Assembly: GCA_030144725.1 (NCBI GenBank) | Contig: JASKMD010000008.1 | Location: 8,964,787-9,028,786 of the forward strand | Length of the DNA: 64,000 nt | Direction of reading: 5' to 3' | Source: Haematococcus lacustris | Taxonomy: Eukaryota > Chlorophyta > Chlorophyceae > Chlamydomonadales > Haematococcaceae | Shown here: positions 53,448-64,000 of the stretch, one piece after another | Numbering within the stretch: the stretch's first letter is position 1 | Layout: each line of letters begins with the position of its first letter | The notes under the pieces: model-generated | Databases searched by the model: none | The model's input: only the letters and a program-made list of their open reading frames with translations | What the model was told of the DNA's origin: nothing | Position numbers and translations under genes: made by a program

Positions 53448-54288
53448 ACTTGCAACATCTATCGTCCCACCTACAGAAGGGGTGGGGCCAGGGGAATCAG
53501 GTGTTGGCCCGGATCACATTGCCGGGTTTAAGATAACATAGCCCCTGGTTGTAGGGGTATTGTGCTTTGATGCACATAACATAGCCCCTGATAGTTGTTG
53601 GTGATGAATGGGCGAAAATGCAGAAACGAGGACGAGATTTGCTGACGTGGAAGCCTGGATCACAAACGTCATTACACAATGTGTAAAACACGGTACGAAA
53701 CTGACCGTCCAATTCTAGAAACAGGGAGCAGCCGGAGTTTGCCATGACTTTACATAACAATTATGAGAACTTGCATGACTTCATGTTGAGCCCATGTGCA
53801 CCTTTGTTTGTGCACCTTGCTTTGAAGTGCGTTACAGAAAGTCCCGAACCCCTAGAGGGGGAGGGCGGCCAAGCAGCCTAACGGCTGACGGCTTAAGCGG
53901 TGTAAGCCACATCATCAATTCTGAAAACCCGCATCATCAGCGATAATGTCAACCTTGTCGACTACACAACGACACATGCCACACATGTTCCTATGCGCTG
54001 CACATCAGCACCTAGCACTCACAAGACCTCTACAAACAATTTACCAACTACAAACGCCATGTCCAGCTACGCAGGAATGTATATAACATAACCAATATCA
54101 AAATAGTGCGCAAAAGACAGCGCAATAAGCAATGCTAGATCACGGCTGTGACTGGGTGAGGGTGAGGGTGACTGGGTGACTATTTTAGCCGGAGCTAGTT
54201 AGTGGCTGCTAGTGGCTGCTAGTTCCGGCTAAAATGGAGGCCCTAGTGAGGGACAAGGGGCTGTGACTCGGTGAGAGGGTGCTGTAAC
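53448..54288. other. No gene recognised
   Basis: AACATAGCCCCTG occurs three times (53535, 53577 and nearby) and CTAGTGGCTGCTAGT twice near 54206. Otherwise nothing supportable. Confidence 0.5.
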
Positions 54289-55033
54289 TTATGCTGGGGA
54301 AAATGTGATATCTGCTACGATGCCACTGGTCGCCCACAGCTGGTGCCACTTCATGGACTGCTCCCCAGACAAAGACCTGGCACCCAGAGCCTGTTCGGCA
54401 GCTGGGCAGGCCAGGCAAACCAGGCCACCTGAGCTTGACAACGTGGCGCCCCGGGAGGCCAGGGTGAGAGTGGGAGCAGTGGTACGAGGCCTTGGAGGGC
54501 TGAGGCTGTCCATTGATAGTCTTGTGGCGGCATGGGGCGGTGGGTCGTCCTCCCTGGTAGAACGGCGTGAGCCCTTGGGACTCAGGGTTGCGATTTGTGC
54601 CAGTGAGTGCTCACTGCCGGCTTGAGACTGGGTGCCCCGACGGCTGAGTGGAGAGAGGTAGGTACCAAAAGACAGCTCACTTTGTGCTGCTGCAGTGTCG
54701 TCGTGGGTAGAGGAGAAGGAGGTGTTGCTGAGAGGCCTGGGAATAGTCACCCGAGCGTGTTTGAGTTGGTTGCCTGGCATGTCCTGGGTGCTGCGTCGTG
54801 GCACGGAGAATGATAAAGCCTGTGAGGGCGGGAACAAAGCACCCTTGACAGTGTTGTAACAATGAAAAGATAGGTACTTGCCCACGGATTACCTGCGAGG
54901 GCGAGGAGCCGCAGGCCAGCGCCCACTCGCTGCTGACCTCGTGGCGGTCCACTGCTCCTCCCACGCTGCGCCGAAAGTGTGGTGCAGCTGGGTGAGCAGC
55001 GGCTAGCCAGGCGCACTCCCCAAGCTGGCACAT
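54289..55033 (-). CDS. Hypothetical protein, two exons in phase
   Basis: Exon 55033-54893 starts at an ATG (MCQLGECAWLAAAHPAAPHF) and codes 47 residues to GSSPSQ, with donor GTAATC. Exon 54819-54289 follows CTCACAG and codes 176 residues rich in Ser, Pro and Arg (ALSFSVPRRSTQDMPGNQL to GIVADITFSPA-stop). Total 223 residues, probably disordered, with several RRxS/SP motifs. There may be more exons upstream; CQLGECAW does not look like a strong N-terminus. I do not recognise the family. Confidence 0.5.
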
Positions 55034-55273
55034 GACTGCGAGAGCGAAGGAGGAACATATTCAGGCTGCACTCTGCATCTAGGCAGCAAAGGTCGGTTGC
55101 ACACGCAACGTATCCACACCGCGAAGCGCGAACCGTAACCCTGGACGGATGAGGGAGAGCCGCTGTCTCTCTCGAGAGCCACCTTTGGTTTCACTACTCC
55201 TTCACCACTACGTCAGCGGGAGCTCTCGCTTGGCTTTATGGAGTCATTTAGCGGTACAACCGACCAGCTCAAC
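55034..55273. other. No gene recognised
   Basis: Between the hypothetical gene and the dispersed repeat, with no supportable feature. Confidence 0.4.
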
Positions 55274-55474
55274 TAACCCGCTTTTAAGCGTAAGCATCAC
55301 AGATATCACGACGTTCAAGTTTTTAATCCCTACAGCCCTCACGCTACACCAAACTAAAGCCCGAGTTGTAATCAAACACAGGCTGCGAGATCGCTGTTGT
55401 AAAGGCTACTGCTAGAAGGCCTAATGCCCACTTCAGCTCAGCCATTCTGGTGTGTGTCTCTCCAGCTAGAGCTC
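55274..55474 (-). repeat. Dispersed 200-bp repeat, copy 2
   Basis: Inverted copy of 23421-23620. It ends 75 bp before the first visible exon of the decarboxylase gene, so an element insertion may have displaced or removed the upstream exons. Confidence 0.85.
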
Positions 55475-55549
55475 CCCTAGTATCTCCAACCCACAAACCT
55501 CCCCCCTGACCCCCTTTGACCCCCCCCTGCCAGCCCCTGCCCCCCCCAG

Positions 55550-57336
55550 GCCTGGACTACTTGGCCTCCCCCACCGGCGTCATCGCCCAGGCCCAGGCCG
55601 CTGCCGCCGCGGCCTTTGGCGCTGAGCAGACCTGGTTCCTGGTCAATGGCTGCAGCGTGGCCATCCATGCCGAGGTGCTGGCTGTGGCGGGTCCGGGCGA
55701 CACGCTGCTGCTGGCGAGCAACTGCCACCAAGCAGCATACGCTGCGGTGACGCTGGCGGGTAAGGGGTGGGGCAGGGCAGGAGGGAGGGGGAGAGGGGGC
55801 AGAAGGCAGGGCAGGAGAAAGGGGGAGGGGGGAGAGGCAGCATGGAGGGGGAGGGGGGAAGGGCAGGAGGGAGGGGGAGAGGGCAAGGGGCAGCAGGGCA
55901 GGCAGCAAGAGCCAAGGTTGACCAAAGGGAAGGCTTGAGAGAAGGCTTTGGTGCGAGTAGGCTGGCAGGGGGGGTGTTGGAAGAACTTGACGCTCTGACT
56001 TGCCCCTCACGCAACCCCATGGCACTGACTCCACTGATCCATGCATCACCCCCCTGCCGACCCAACCCAGCCCAACCTGATCTGTTCCTCCCCGAACCGC
56101 CCCACCTCCCGCCCCCTTCCCCCCCTCTCCCCCCCTCCCCTGCACACCCACTGCACCTCCGCCCCCTCTCCCTGACTGCCCCTGGCAGCCCCCAGCCCCG
56201 ACCCACCTGCCCCGTCTTGCCCACAGGCTGCCACCCCATCTGGCTGTACCCCGAGCTTGACCCTGACTTTGACCTGGCTCATGGCATCTCACCCACCAGC
56301 CGGAGCCAGGGGCTGCAGCAGGCCACATACTTTGCGCTGCACATCAGGGGTGAGCGGCAGGGCAGCGCAGCAGACATGGCAATCACACAGCCCCAGCCCC
56401 AGCCCCAGCCCCAGCCCCAGCCCCAGCCCCAGCCCCAGCCCCAGCCCCAGCCCCAGCCCCAGCCCCAGCCCCAGCCCCAGCCCCAGCCCCAGCCCCAGCC
56501 CCAGCCCCAGCCCCAGCCCCAGCCCCAGCCCCAGCCCCAGCCCCAGCCCCAGCCCCAGCCCCAGCCCCAGCCCCAGCCCCAGCCCCAGCCCCAGCCCCAG
56601 CCCCAGCCCCAGCCCCAGCCCCAGCCCCAGCCCCAGCCCCAGCCCCAGCCCCAGCCCCAGCCCCAGCCCCAGCCCCAGCCCCAGCCCCAGCCCCAGCCCC
56701 AGCCCCAGCCCCAGCCCCAGCCCCAGCCCCAGCCCCAGGACTTGACTGCTGACCCTGCCCACTAGCCCAGCCCCAGCCCTCTGTCCCTCTGCCCCCCTAC
56801 CCCCCTGCCCCTGCAGAGCTGGCCACTGTGTGTGTCACGAGGCCGGCATCCCACTGCTGGTGGACGAGGCGCATGGGGGGCAATACGGGCTGCTGCCCGA
56901 CCCCCAGGTTGCAGCCGGTGAGGCAGGCGGTGCGGGGTGGCGCCTACTGGCCCACCAGGTAGGGGTGCGGGGTGGCCGTCAGGGGGGAGGGGTGGGCGGC
57001 CCGGGCTGTGCTCCAGCACCCTGTTGACCCGCCAGCCCTGCTGCCACCTCATGCTCCTCGCCACCTCATGCTCCTGTCTGCCTGCCTCCCTGCCTGCTGC
57101 AAAGCATGCCTGCTGCAGAGCATGCCTGGGGCTGCTGGGCCAGCCTCCCCGCCTAAGACCTAGATCCACCTGAGACCTGCACCCAGCCCCAAACACGCTG
57201 TTCACTGGCCAGGTCTCCTCCCCGCCTGCTGTCCCCCTGCTGCAGGGAGCCAGGCGCTGACCTGGGGATGCACAGCACTCACAAGGCGATGTCTGCCCTC
57301 ACACAGGCGGCCATGCTCCGTGCTCAGGGCAGCAGG
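55550..57336 (+). CDS. Orn/Lys/Arg decarboxylase family (PLP fold type I), four internal exons
   Basis: Exons 55550-55759, 56227-56349, 56819-56917 and 57254-57336 join in one frame with GT-AG introns. They code [98 protein letters not shown] and [26 protein letters not shown] carries the Asp that contacts the PLP ring nitrogen, and STHK the Schiff-base lysine; both are intact. The family decarboxylates lysine, ornithine or arginine to polyamine precursors; the substrate cannot be read from this part. The N-terminal part before 55550 and the C-terminal part after 57336 were not found. Repeats flank both sides, so this is either a truncated gene or one with repeat-filled introns. A long CCCAGC array sits in intron 2. 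Confidence 0.75.
56388..56738. repeat. (CCCAGC)n hexanucleotide array in a decarboxylase intron
   Basis: About 58 perfect copies. It produces long artefact frames (Pro-Gln, Ser-Pro, Gly-Leu) that are not genes. It lies between exons 56227-56349 and 56819-56917. Confidence 0.97.
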
Positions 57337-57712
57337 GTAGAAGTAGTTGTTACAATAAGGCGGCAGGGCTTGAGTGGAAACAAGCCAACCCCAAAGGTAA
57401 AAGACTGAGAAAAGAACTATGTTAGAGGTTAGAGGTGTTAGAGGGGGAAAAAGATAGTCCAGACGAGCCGCCTGCCCTGTGGGCTATCTCAGGTCAGGAG
57501 CCATGGAGACTGCATTCTACGTGGTTGACACCCTTTTGTAGATGGAGCGTTGTTACAACACCTCTCATTTGCAATTCGCAAGAGGATGCATGGTCATGTG
57601 AGAGTCTAGGTACATTCATGGGCATCCTGTATGCATGGTCGCTGGTTTGTATGCAAGCTATATAAACATGTGTATGCTTGTCCAATGATGATAAAACAAG
57701 ACGTATGTCAAC
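57337..57712. other. No gene recognised
   Basis: AT-richer, no coding signal. The decarboxylase C-terminal exons are not here. Confidence 0.5.
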
Positions 57713-57893
57713 AGATGGATAGAGGGCAGGGTGGATGCTAGCGAGCATCAGCTGTATCAATGATTAGCGCTGGATCAGGATGATGTCCACATGGCACCTC
57801 CGTGCAAGCAGCTACAGCGGCTGAGTGGAGACAGGTTTCAGCGGACTCGAATTATGAGTCTCCAGCTGCTCGCAGGCCTTGCTTCATCTTCTC
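57713..57893 (-). repeat. Inverted fragment of the Fanzor-element left end
   Basis: The reverse complement matches 39297-39485: GCGAGCAGCTGGAGACTCAT, a GACTC/GAGTC mini-hairpin, TGATACAGCTGATGCTCGCT and CACCCTGCCCTCTATC. Confidence 0.85.
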
Positions 57894-58449
57894 CCTCTTG
57901 GCTTGCTTTGCACCCAACTGCGGACATGACAGGCAAGTGTGGACTTGATATGATTTAGTCCAGGCAGGCAGCGCTCAGCTTTCCCCAGCTCTTCACCTTG
58001 CCTGCCCAAACCCTCTGTATACTTACCCAGCCCATGCAAAGGGTGGCCAGGCTTAGGATAAGGGCATTGTGTTGCTGGAGCTGAGCATCCACCCAGAGCT
58101 GCTACGAGGTGCAGGGGGGTGCACTGAGACCACTCCCCCCCATGCGCATCATGGCAGCAGCTGTGCAGCAGGAGCTGGAAGTGCGCTGGTGCTTCGAGGC
58201 AGTGTTAATTCATGCAAACATTGCCAGGTCAATATTGACATGAGGTTGAGCAGCTTGGCATGCCAACTTAGACATATGCCTACGGGCATCCTACATTGCA
58301 TTATGACAGTGCACAGCTCTGAGATCCTCAGTGCGACTGATGTAGCTGCGCTTTGCAGCAAAGAACTACAACAACACAACAGCAGTTGCAGTTGCACGCG
58401 GCAGCAGGTATCAATGGCCCCCTGCCCCACTTGTCTAGACTGTGCTGCC
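57894..58449. other. No gene recognised
   Basis: Only short open frames, no motif. Probably 3' flank of the minus-strand gene ending at 58450. Confidence 0.4.
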
Positions 58450-58753
58450 CTAGCCCCCAAGGACGTGCTTGGGTGGGCTGCTTGGCTTCACCACCCCAGT
58501 GATTTTACCATTCAGGTTATGGCGCAGTAGACAAAGAGCCTCGATGTCCACGTTTGTTTTTGACGGACGGGTCAGTGATAGCGTGTCCGGATCTGAGCTG
58601 GACACCTGGATGGTGGTTAGCGCTCACCTTCTTTGGCCTCCTCACGAGGCCCAGCTTTCGCCGTTGCCAGTCCTGGTAGAACAACACGCCACTGATGCCT
58701 AATAGAGCGACCAATACCGCGCCCACAATCATGTAGACAGGGCTAATTGAGGC
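58450..58753 (-). CDS. Membrane protein, last two exons
   Basis: Exon 58753-58628 (after CACGCAG, before GTGAGC) codes 42 residues: ASISPVYMIVGAVLVALLGI, then SGVLFYQDWQRRKLGLVRRP and KK. This is one transmembrane helix followed by a strongly basic juxtamembrane stretch, as in a single-pass protein with a short cytoplasmic tail. Exon 58539-58450 joins in phase and codes ALCLLRHNLNGKITGVVKPS and a stop after HVLGG; its acceptor (ATCGAG) is weak. Upstream exons would lie above 58753, in sequence I could not resolve. Family not recognised. Confidence 0.5.
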
Positions 58754-59389
58754 CTGCGTGGAGCATCAAGAGGTTGGCAATGAGTTGGGCACAAAGGGGC
58801 GTGTGCGGTACTCTGCGACGTACCATTTACTCTCTTTCAACTCCGCGGAGACTGAGCCGTGCTTCTAGGTTAAGATGTGCGGTGTGTCCGCTAGTAGTCC
58901 CTGGCGGTCCTTAGAACCCAACCTTGGAGTGTGAAATATTCAAATTTCAGATAAGTCACCCGGTAAGAATTCCGACAATGCTGCGAAAAATTATCTAACA
59001 TACGTCGGTATTTTGCCCAGCCTCCGAACCAGGACCCCCCGCTTCAGGACCTTACCCAATACGACTAGATGGTCCGCGGGCGCAGCGCTGCGCCTTATCA
59101 ACCCGAGCCGTGACCCTGTGACCTCTCACACACAACGCAGCACCTGAACGCCGAACGCAGACTGTGTGCCTCATGGTGTAGTGTCTTGCAGGTGAGGCGC
59201 CAGCCAGCAGCCACACAGCATTCGCGACCAGCCATAGCATACATGCGCCCCGGTCGAGCGAAAGGAGCAAAAGGAAAGGTGCGCTGTTGACGAGCTAGCG
59301 GAACAGCGAACAATCGATTGGTAAAGTCTGTGGCTGCTTGCAGGTGGACTTCCAATGGCTAGGAGGCTACGCAGCTAAAAGGTGCAGCT
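58754..59389. other. No gene recognised
   Basis: Possible upstream introns/exons of the membrane-protein gene; nothing I can support. A GGACCCCCCGC run at 59031 precedes the repeat complex. Confidence 0.4.
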
Positions 59390-59905
59390 AGTGAGCGCAG
59401 CCACAAACAGCAAGGAGCTTAGAGCGGCAGAGCGGAGGACTATTGGAGGAGCCTGGAGCGCAGGAGCAGTTGTGAGCCAGGAGCCAAGAAGTGCAGCCAA
59501 GGAAAGCAGCTTGGCAGAGCAGCCAGGGACAGCCAGGAGCAGTCAGGAGCAGCCATGAACAGTTGTGAGCGGCAGCAATAAACGGCACCCATGAGCAGCG
59601 CCCTCCCCCCCCTGCCATCCCCCCCTTCACCCCACACCCAACCCCCTCCCCCCCCTCACACACTCCAATTAGCAAGTGGTGAGTGGCATCTCTTGCAACT
59701 ATGCAGCTCTATGTACCTAGTCTGACCGCTAGCATGCCCTTGTTTGCTGCAGGTTCCAATGGTCACACCCCTTACCTTTTCCCACTACCACCACTAGCAC
59801 CTCCCCTTCCCTTCCCTTTTCCGACACGCCCACCCCCTCCCAATCCGCCGACAAACCCCTCACGCCCAACCCCATCCCCAACTCAATGGTACCCTCCCTC
59901 CCCAT

Positions 59906-60093
59906 CTCCCCTCCCCTCCCCTCCCCTCCCCTCCCCTCCCCTCCCCTCCCCTCCCCTCCCCTCCCCTCCCCTCCCCTCCCCTCCCCTCCCCTCCCCTCCC
60001 CTCCCCTCCCCTCCCCTCCCCTCCCCTCCCCTCCCCTCCCCTCCCCTCCCCTCCCCTCCCCTCCCCTCTCCCTCCCCTCCCCTCCCCTCCCCT
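59906..60093. repeat. (CCCCT)n array
   Basis: About 36 copies of CTCCC/CCCCT with one irregular step at 60067-60072. It creates Pro/Ser artefact frames. Confidence 0.97.
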
Positions 60094-61320
60094 GCAGTTG
60101 TGGAAGGGCGCGTACAGCCTAGAGTCAGCTGATCTCTCTACCCTACCTTGCAGCCAAGAGCAGCAACCAAGTGCTGCCAGGAGTAGCCAGGAGCAGCCAG
60201 CTGCTAGGAGCAGCAAGGAGCAGCAGCCAAGAGCAGCCAGAAGCAACAGCCAAAAGCATCCTGGAGCAGCAGCCAGGAGGAGCATCCCATGACAGGTCCA
60301 TGAGATGTTGATTGCCCAGGTCAATGACATGTTAACTGCGTGCGAATGCTGCATGGCGTGACTCGAGGCAGCAGGTGTGTGGCGCTAGCATAGGCTGCTG
60401 CAGCCATGCCTCCATGCTTGCCAGCAGGGTGGCAACAGCCTTGAGATGAGCATGACATGTGTAGCATGCTTGGTGATTGCAGGCGGTAGGCGGCAGTGGC
60501 GTAGAGCAGCAGCCAACATTGTTGCTGTGTTACTATGTTGAATGTGCTGTCACCTTATTGTTGTAGGTCACCCTTGTTGTGTTACGATGTTGAATGAGCA
60601 CAGCCCAGCCCAGCCAGGAGCGGCAGCCAGGCGTTGCTGGGGTGTTTGACTAGCCTGCCCACCTCTAGTCATGCATGTCGTTGGTTGTTGATCACAAGCA
60701 TGCCCCTTGCTTGCTGCAGGTCTAACAGTCACACTCCAACCCCTTGGCTCCTTCCCCCTAATCCTACCCTGTCCCATCACCAACACCTCCAAGTCTCCTA
60801 TTCCCCCAACCCCCCCCCTTCCCCTCACCTCCCCCCCGACATCGTAGTCCCCTCCCTACCCTACCCAGCAACCAGGAGCAACCCCCTCTTCTCCCTCTAA
60901 TCCCTGCCCCCTCTCATTTGTCATCTCCCTTTCCTGCCTACCCTCTTTTCTCCCTCTAATCCCTAGCCCTTCTTATAAATGGTTAGGGTCCCAGCCGGTA
61001 AGTGGCTGAGACCCAGCCTGATCTCCCTCCCTCACGTGCACGCCCCTTGGTTGCAGGTCTGATGGGCACCTCCCCCCCCCCCCTTCCTTCTTCCCATTCC
61101 CCCCTTACCCGCCACAACACAGCCTCCGCCCGGGCTGCAGTGGATAAGCAGCAGGCTGCGGTGCATGAGCAGCAGCAGCAGGCTGTAGGTGTGTGGCACT
61201 GCAAGCTGCAGGTAGCAACAGGCTGCAGGTGTGCTGCAGTGCATGAGCAGCAGCAGCAGGTGGCAGTGCATGTACTGCAGTGGATAAGCAGTAGCAGCAG
61301 GCTGTCATGCATGAACCTTG

Positions 61321-61590
61321 TATCAGCAGCATGGCTGTCCTGAGCTTCCGTTCAGTTTCATGCGGGATTGTAAGCAGTGAATGATCAAGATGTAATGATG
61401 AAGACAGTGGTGGTCATCAGCAGTAAATTGCGAACGAATGATGCTTACGCCCCTTGTATGGACAACACCACCACGTGGTGATGCGCTGATGCTGCAAACG
61501 TGGTAGCCACCTGCTACATACCCCCTTAACATGTAAGCATCACGGTCATGCTTAGCAAGTGCAGGACTGGCAGTGATCCAGCCACACAGC
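61321..61590. repeat. Inner inverted-repeat arm, left
   Basis: GGCTGTCCTGAGCTTCCGTT to GCAGTGATCCAGCCACACAG, paired in inverse with 62030-62440. The right arm has an extra 60-70 bp near 62260-62330. Confidence 0.85.
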
Positions 61591-62029
61591 TAGTTCCTGG
61601 AGACGCATCCATGGTGCATGTGGTCGGTGCATGAGGGCGACACTAGGGGTACCCGGCATTCAGCTGCAAACCATGTTATCACTTGCGCCTCGTGAGTAGT
61701 GCATTACATTAAGGCTTGGTAAGGCATGTGATGGTATCAACGGCAAGAACACGAGAACGCTGCGAAGACGGGTTGTCCATACAAGCGGGCCATCCATGCA
61801 CTAACCGGTTGTCAGCCCACTGTCCCTAGGTATGTAGGTGCGCAGTGAGCCAGTGTATGGCGGATTGGTATCACAGTGTACCACACCAGCTGTGTTGGCT
61901 TACATCATAGTGTACCACACCAGCTGTGTTGGCTTATGATAGGTACTAGCCGCACAGGGGGTATGTAGAGGGTGGCTACCACATTGCGGCCTTAGCGCAT
62001 CACCGTGTGGTGGTGTTGTCCATACAAGG

Positions 62030-62440
62030 GGCATGTGGCGCACCACACCCTAGCATGTGGCTGGATGTGGTGAGCCTCCACTATAGGTACCATCCGTAGT
62101 CCAGCTGGCTGTGACACATTGGGCGTGGATTACTGCCAGGCCTGCATTTGCTAGGCATGACCGTGATGCATACATGCAAAGGGGGTAGGTAGAAGGTGTC
62201 TACCACGTTTGCAGCATTAGCGCATCACCGCGTGGTGGTGTTGTCCATACAAGGGGCGTAGGAATCGTTTGAGAGGATACACGGCTAATTATCATGACCA
62301 AGTATCATTCGTGCACAATTTACTGCTGATGACCACCACTGTCTTCATCATTACATCTTGATCATTCACTGCTTACAATCACGGTGTGTGGCATGGAACT
62401 AAACGGAAGCTCAGGACAGCCATGCTGCTGATTGCTGAAA
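62030..62440. repeat. Inner inverted-repeat arm, right
   Basis: Inverse partner of 61321-61590. Includes GATGACCACCACTGTCTTCA TCATTACATCTTGATCATTC, whose complement is at 61378-61418. Confidence 0.85.
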
Positions 62441-63765
62441 CAAGGATGCATTGCTACACACATACAACTTGTTGTCCATGCACTGCTGCTCATGGACTAC
62501 AGCCTGCTGCTGCTGCTTATCCACTGCAACACATGCACTGCAACACATGCACTGCAGCCTGTTGCTGCTGCTCATGCATTGCAGCCTGGGCGGTGGCTGT
62601 GTTGTGGCGGAAAAGGGTTAACAACACCAACTGGCACCCCCACCACCATCACCCCCACCCCCACTACCATCACCACGAATCACCCCACCCCACCCCCACC
62701 ACCGAGCTATGGCGCACAGTACGGACCGGCAACCCCCCATGTGCTTGGCTTGGCTCTCCTACTGCCGTCCCCTTGGGGGAGGGATGGGCTGGGTTAGTGT
62801 GGTGTGTGGGCATGGCATGGCTAGAGTGGGCTGGCTGGTCGCTACTACTAGCGCCCGCTCCATGCTGCCCGCCCAAGACGGGGTGGCGGATTTGGAGGTG
62901 GTGGGACAGGAGAGGGAAGATTTGGAGGTGGTGGGACAGGAGAGGGAACCTAGGAGGAAGGGGCCAAAAGGCAGGAGGGTGACCGTCAAACCTGCAACAA
63001 AGAAGGGATGGGCTTGCATTTACTGCCCCATAGCACCCAACTCCTGGCTGCCGCAGCCATGCTTCACTAACCACACAACAGCGGACTCATGGAGGCTTGC
63101 GCTTGCCTTATTGCCTTATGGCAGCTGACTGGGATGTGGGATGAGGGATGTGAGATGATGCAAGGTAGGGGTGGGCAGGGGAGGAGAGGAGAGGGTGCCG
63201 TTCCTGGCTGCCACTCTTGGCTGCCGCTCCTGGCTGCCAATCTTGGGTGCCTCTCCTGGCTGCCGCTCCTGGCTGCCCGCTCTAGGCTGCGCGCTCCAGG
63301 CTGCTCGCTCCAGTCTGCCCGCTCCAGGGTGCTCGCTCAAGGCCTTGCTTGCAATCACCAAGCCATGCTACACTTGTCATGCTCCAGCTGCCTCCAACTG
63401 CAAGCAAACATCAGCCAGCTCAGCCCCAACAAGCTTGATTAACAAGGACATGCATGACCAGAGTTTGGCAGGCTGGGCTAACAGCATGTGCACTCACCTA
63501 AAGTCTGGCTGTCGCTCCAAGCGCCTCCTAGCTGCTGCTCCTAGCTGCATGCTTGTCCACCACAGTCTAGCAATGTCACTGCTGTTGTTGACGTGCCTGC
63601 CATCCAAGCCATCAAGGCATTCACCTTGCACGTCAGACCTGCCATGTCATGTCCCACTGGCAGCCGCACCACCACTGGCACAGCATTAGCAATAGCAAAG
63701 GCACTAACAACACCAGCAGATCTGGCAGTAGCATTGGCATTGTGGCTACAAGCGCAGGCCAGCCA

Positions 63766-63972
63766 AGGGGAGGGGAGGGGAGGGGAGGGGAGGGGAGGGG
63801 AGGGGAGGGGAGGGGAGGGGAGGGGAGGGGAGGGGAGGGGAGGGGAGGGGAGGGGAGGGGAGGGGAGGGGAGGGGAGGGGAGGGGAGGGGAGGGGAGGGG
63901 AGGGGAGGGGAGGGGAGGGGAGGGGAGGGGAGGGGAGGGGAGGGGAGGGGAGGGGAGGGGAGGGGAGGGGAG
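63766..63972. repeat. (GGGGA)n array
   Basis: About 41 perfect copies. The right border (GATGGGGAGGGAGGGTACCA TTGAGTTGG) is the exact inverse of the left border of the CCCCT array at 59878-59905. Confidence 0.97.
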
Positions 63973-64000
63973 ATGGGGAGGGAGGGTACCATTGAGTTGG

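Larger units (their letters stand above)
59390..64000. repeat. Large inverted repeat complex reaching the window end
   Basis: The two halves are arranged head to head. 59881-60066 is the inverse of 63766-64000 (same ACTCAATGGTACCCTCCCTC border and CCCCT array). 60715-60800 is the inverse of 62915-63015. 61112-61190 is the inverse of 62530-62625. 61321-61590 is the inverse of 62030-62440. Similarity is high near the centre and at the arrays, patchy between. The centre (61590-62030) has a 36-bp duplication (CAGTGTACCACACCAGCTGT, 61873 and 61910) and further copies of GCGCATCACCG/CGTGGTGGTGTTGTCCATAC. The outer arms carry GAGCAGCCAGGAGCAGC-type degenerate repeats. No transposase seen. Confidence 0.7.

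Noticed and set aside
56257..56765. Ser-Pro, Pro-Gln and Gly-Leu repeat frames
   Set aside because: A perfect CCCAGC array is open in every frame. It lies inside an intron of the decarboxylase gene.
59683..60354. Pro-Ser-rich and Gly-Glu-rich frames around the CCCCT array
   Set aside because: Simple-sequence artefacts; the same happens in the inverted copy at 63633-63992.

Overview
The window looks like nuclear DNA of a chlorophycean (volvocalean-type) green alga. It is GC-rich, crowded with penta- and hexanucleotide arrays and minisatellites, and carries short GT-AG introns, a ciliary gene, a plant/algal-type chromodomain retrotransposon, Helitron, hAT and Fanzor elements, and foldback repeats like those of volvocalean organelle genomes. 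A Haematococcus-like genome is my guess. The order is inferred; the species is not proven.

Left part (1-12.7 kb): a Ty3/Gypsy chromovirus (gag remnant, protease, RT, RNase H, integrase, chromodomain, 3' LTR) is split inside RNase H by a 6,420-bp non-autonomous Helitron (3759-10178). The Helitron has a 5' TC, a 3' hairpin plus CTAG, and an A^T target. It contains a nearly exact 3.03-kb tandem duplication that includes its own 5' end, and each copy holds a 2.25-kb G-rich minisatellite.

12.7-28.4 kb: accessory sequence. It holds the last exons of an EF-hand gene, a decayed intron-containing Fanzor (eukaryotic TnpB-like) gene, hAT remnants bounded by TATTAGATCTAATA palindromes, a coiled-coil gene of unknown function, an organelle-like block with three foldbacks interrupted by symmetric GA/GA (or TC/TC) mismatches, and several minisatellites.

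28.4-46.5 kb: one minus-strand gene of 23 exons, every junction in phase, encoding a CEP164 homologue of about 1,920 residues (N-terminal WW module, coiled coils, Gln/Pro-rich C-terminal half). CEP164 is the distal-appendage/transition-fibre protein that docks basal bodies for cilia. Its introns have collected several plus-strand Fanzor-derived insertions, including the best Fanzor copy (RuvC-I, -II and -III motifs all visible) and its conserved 3' hairpin block, a candidate guide-RNA region.

46.5-64 kb: a hAT element and an 84-bp deletion derivative of it, a 1.09-kb TIR element, two more Fanzor fragments with 3' hairpins, a two-exon unknown gene, four in-phase exons of an Orn/Lys/Arg decarboxylase-family gene including the PLP lysine motif, the last exons of a small membrane-protein gene, and a large inverted repeat complex reaching the window end. 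The genes do not form a pathway. The window is best read as one large ciliary gene in a sea of transposons.
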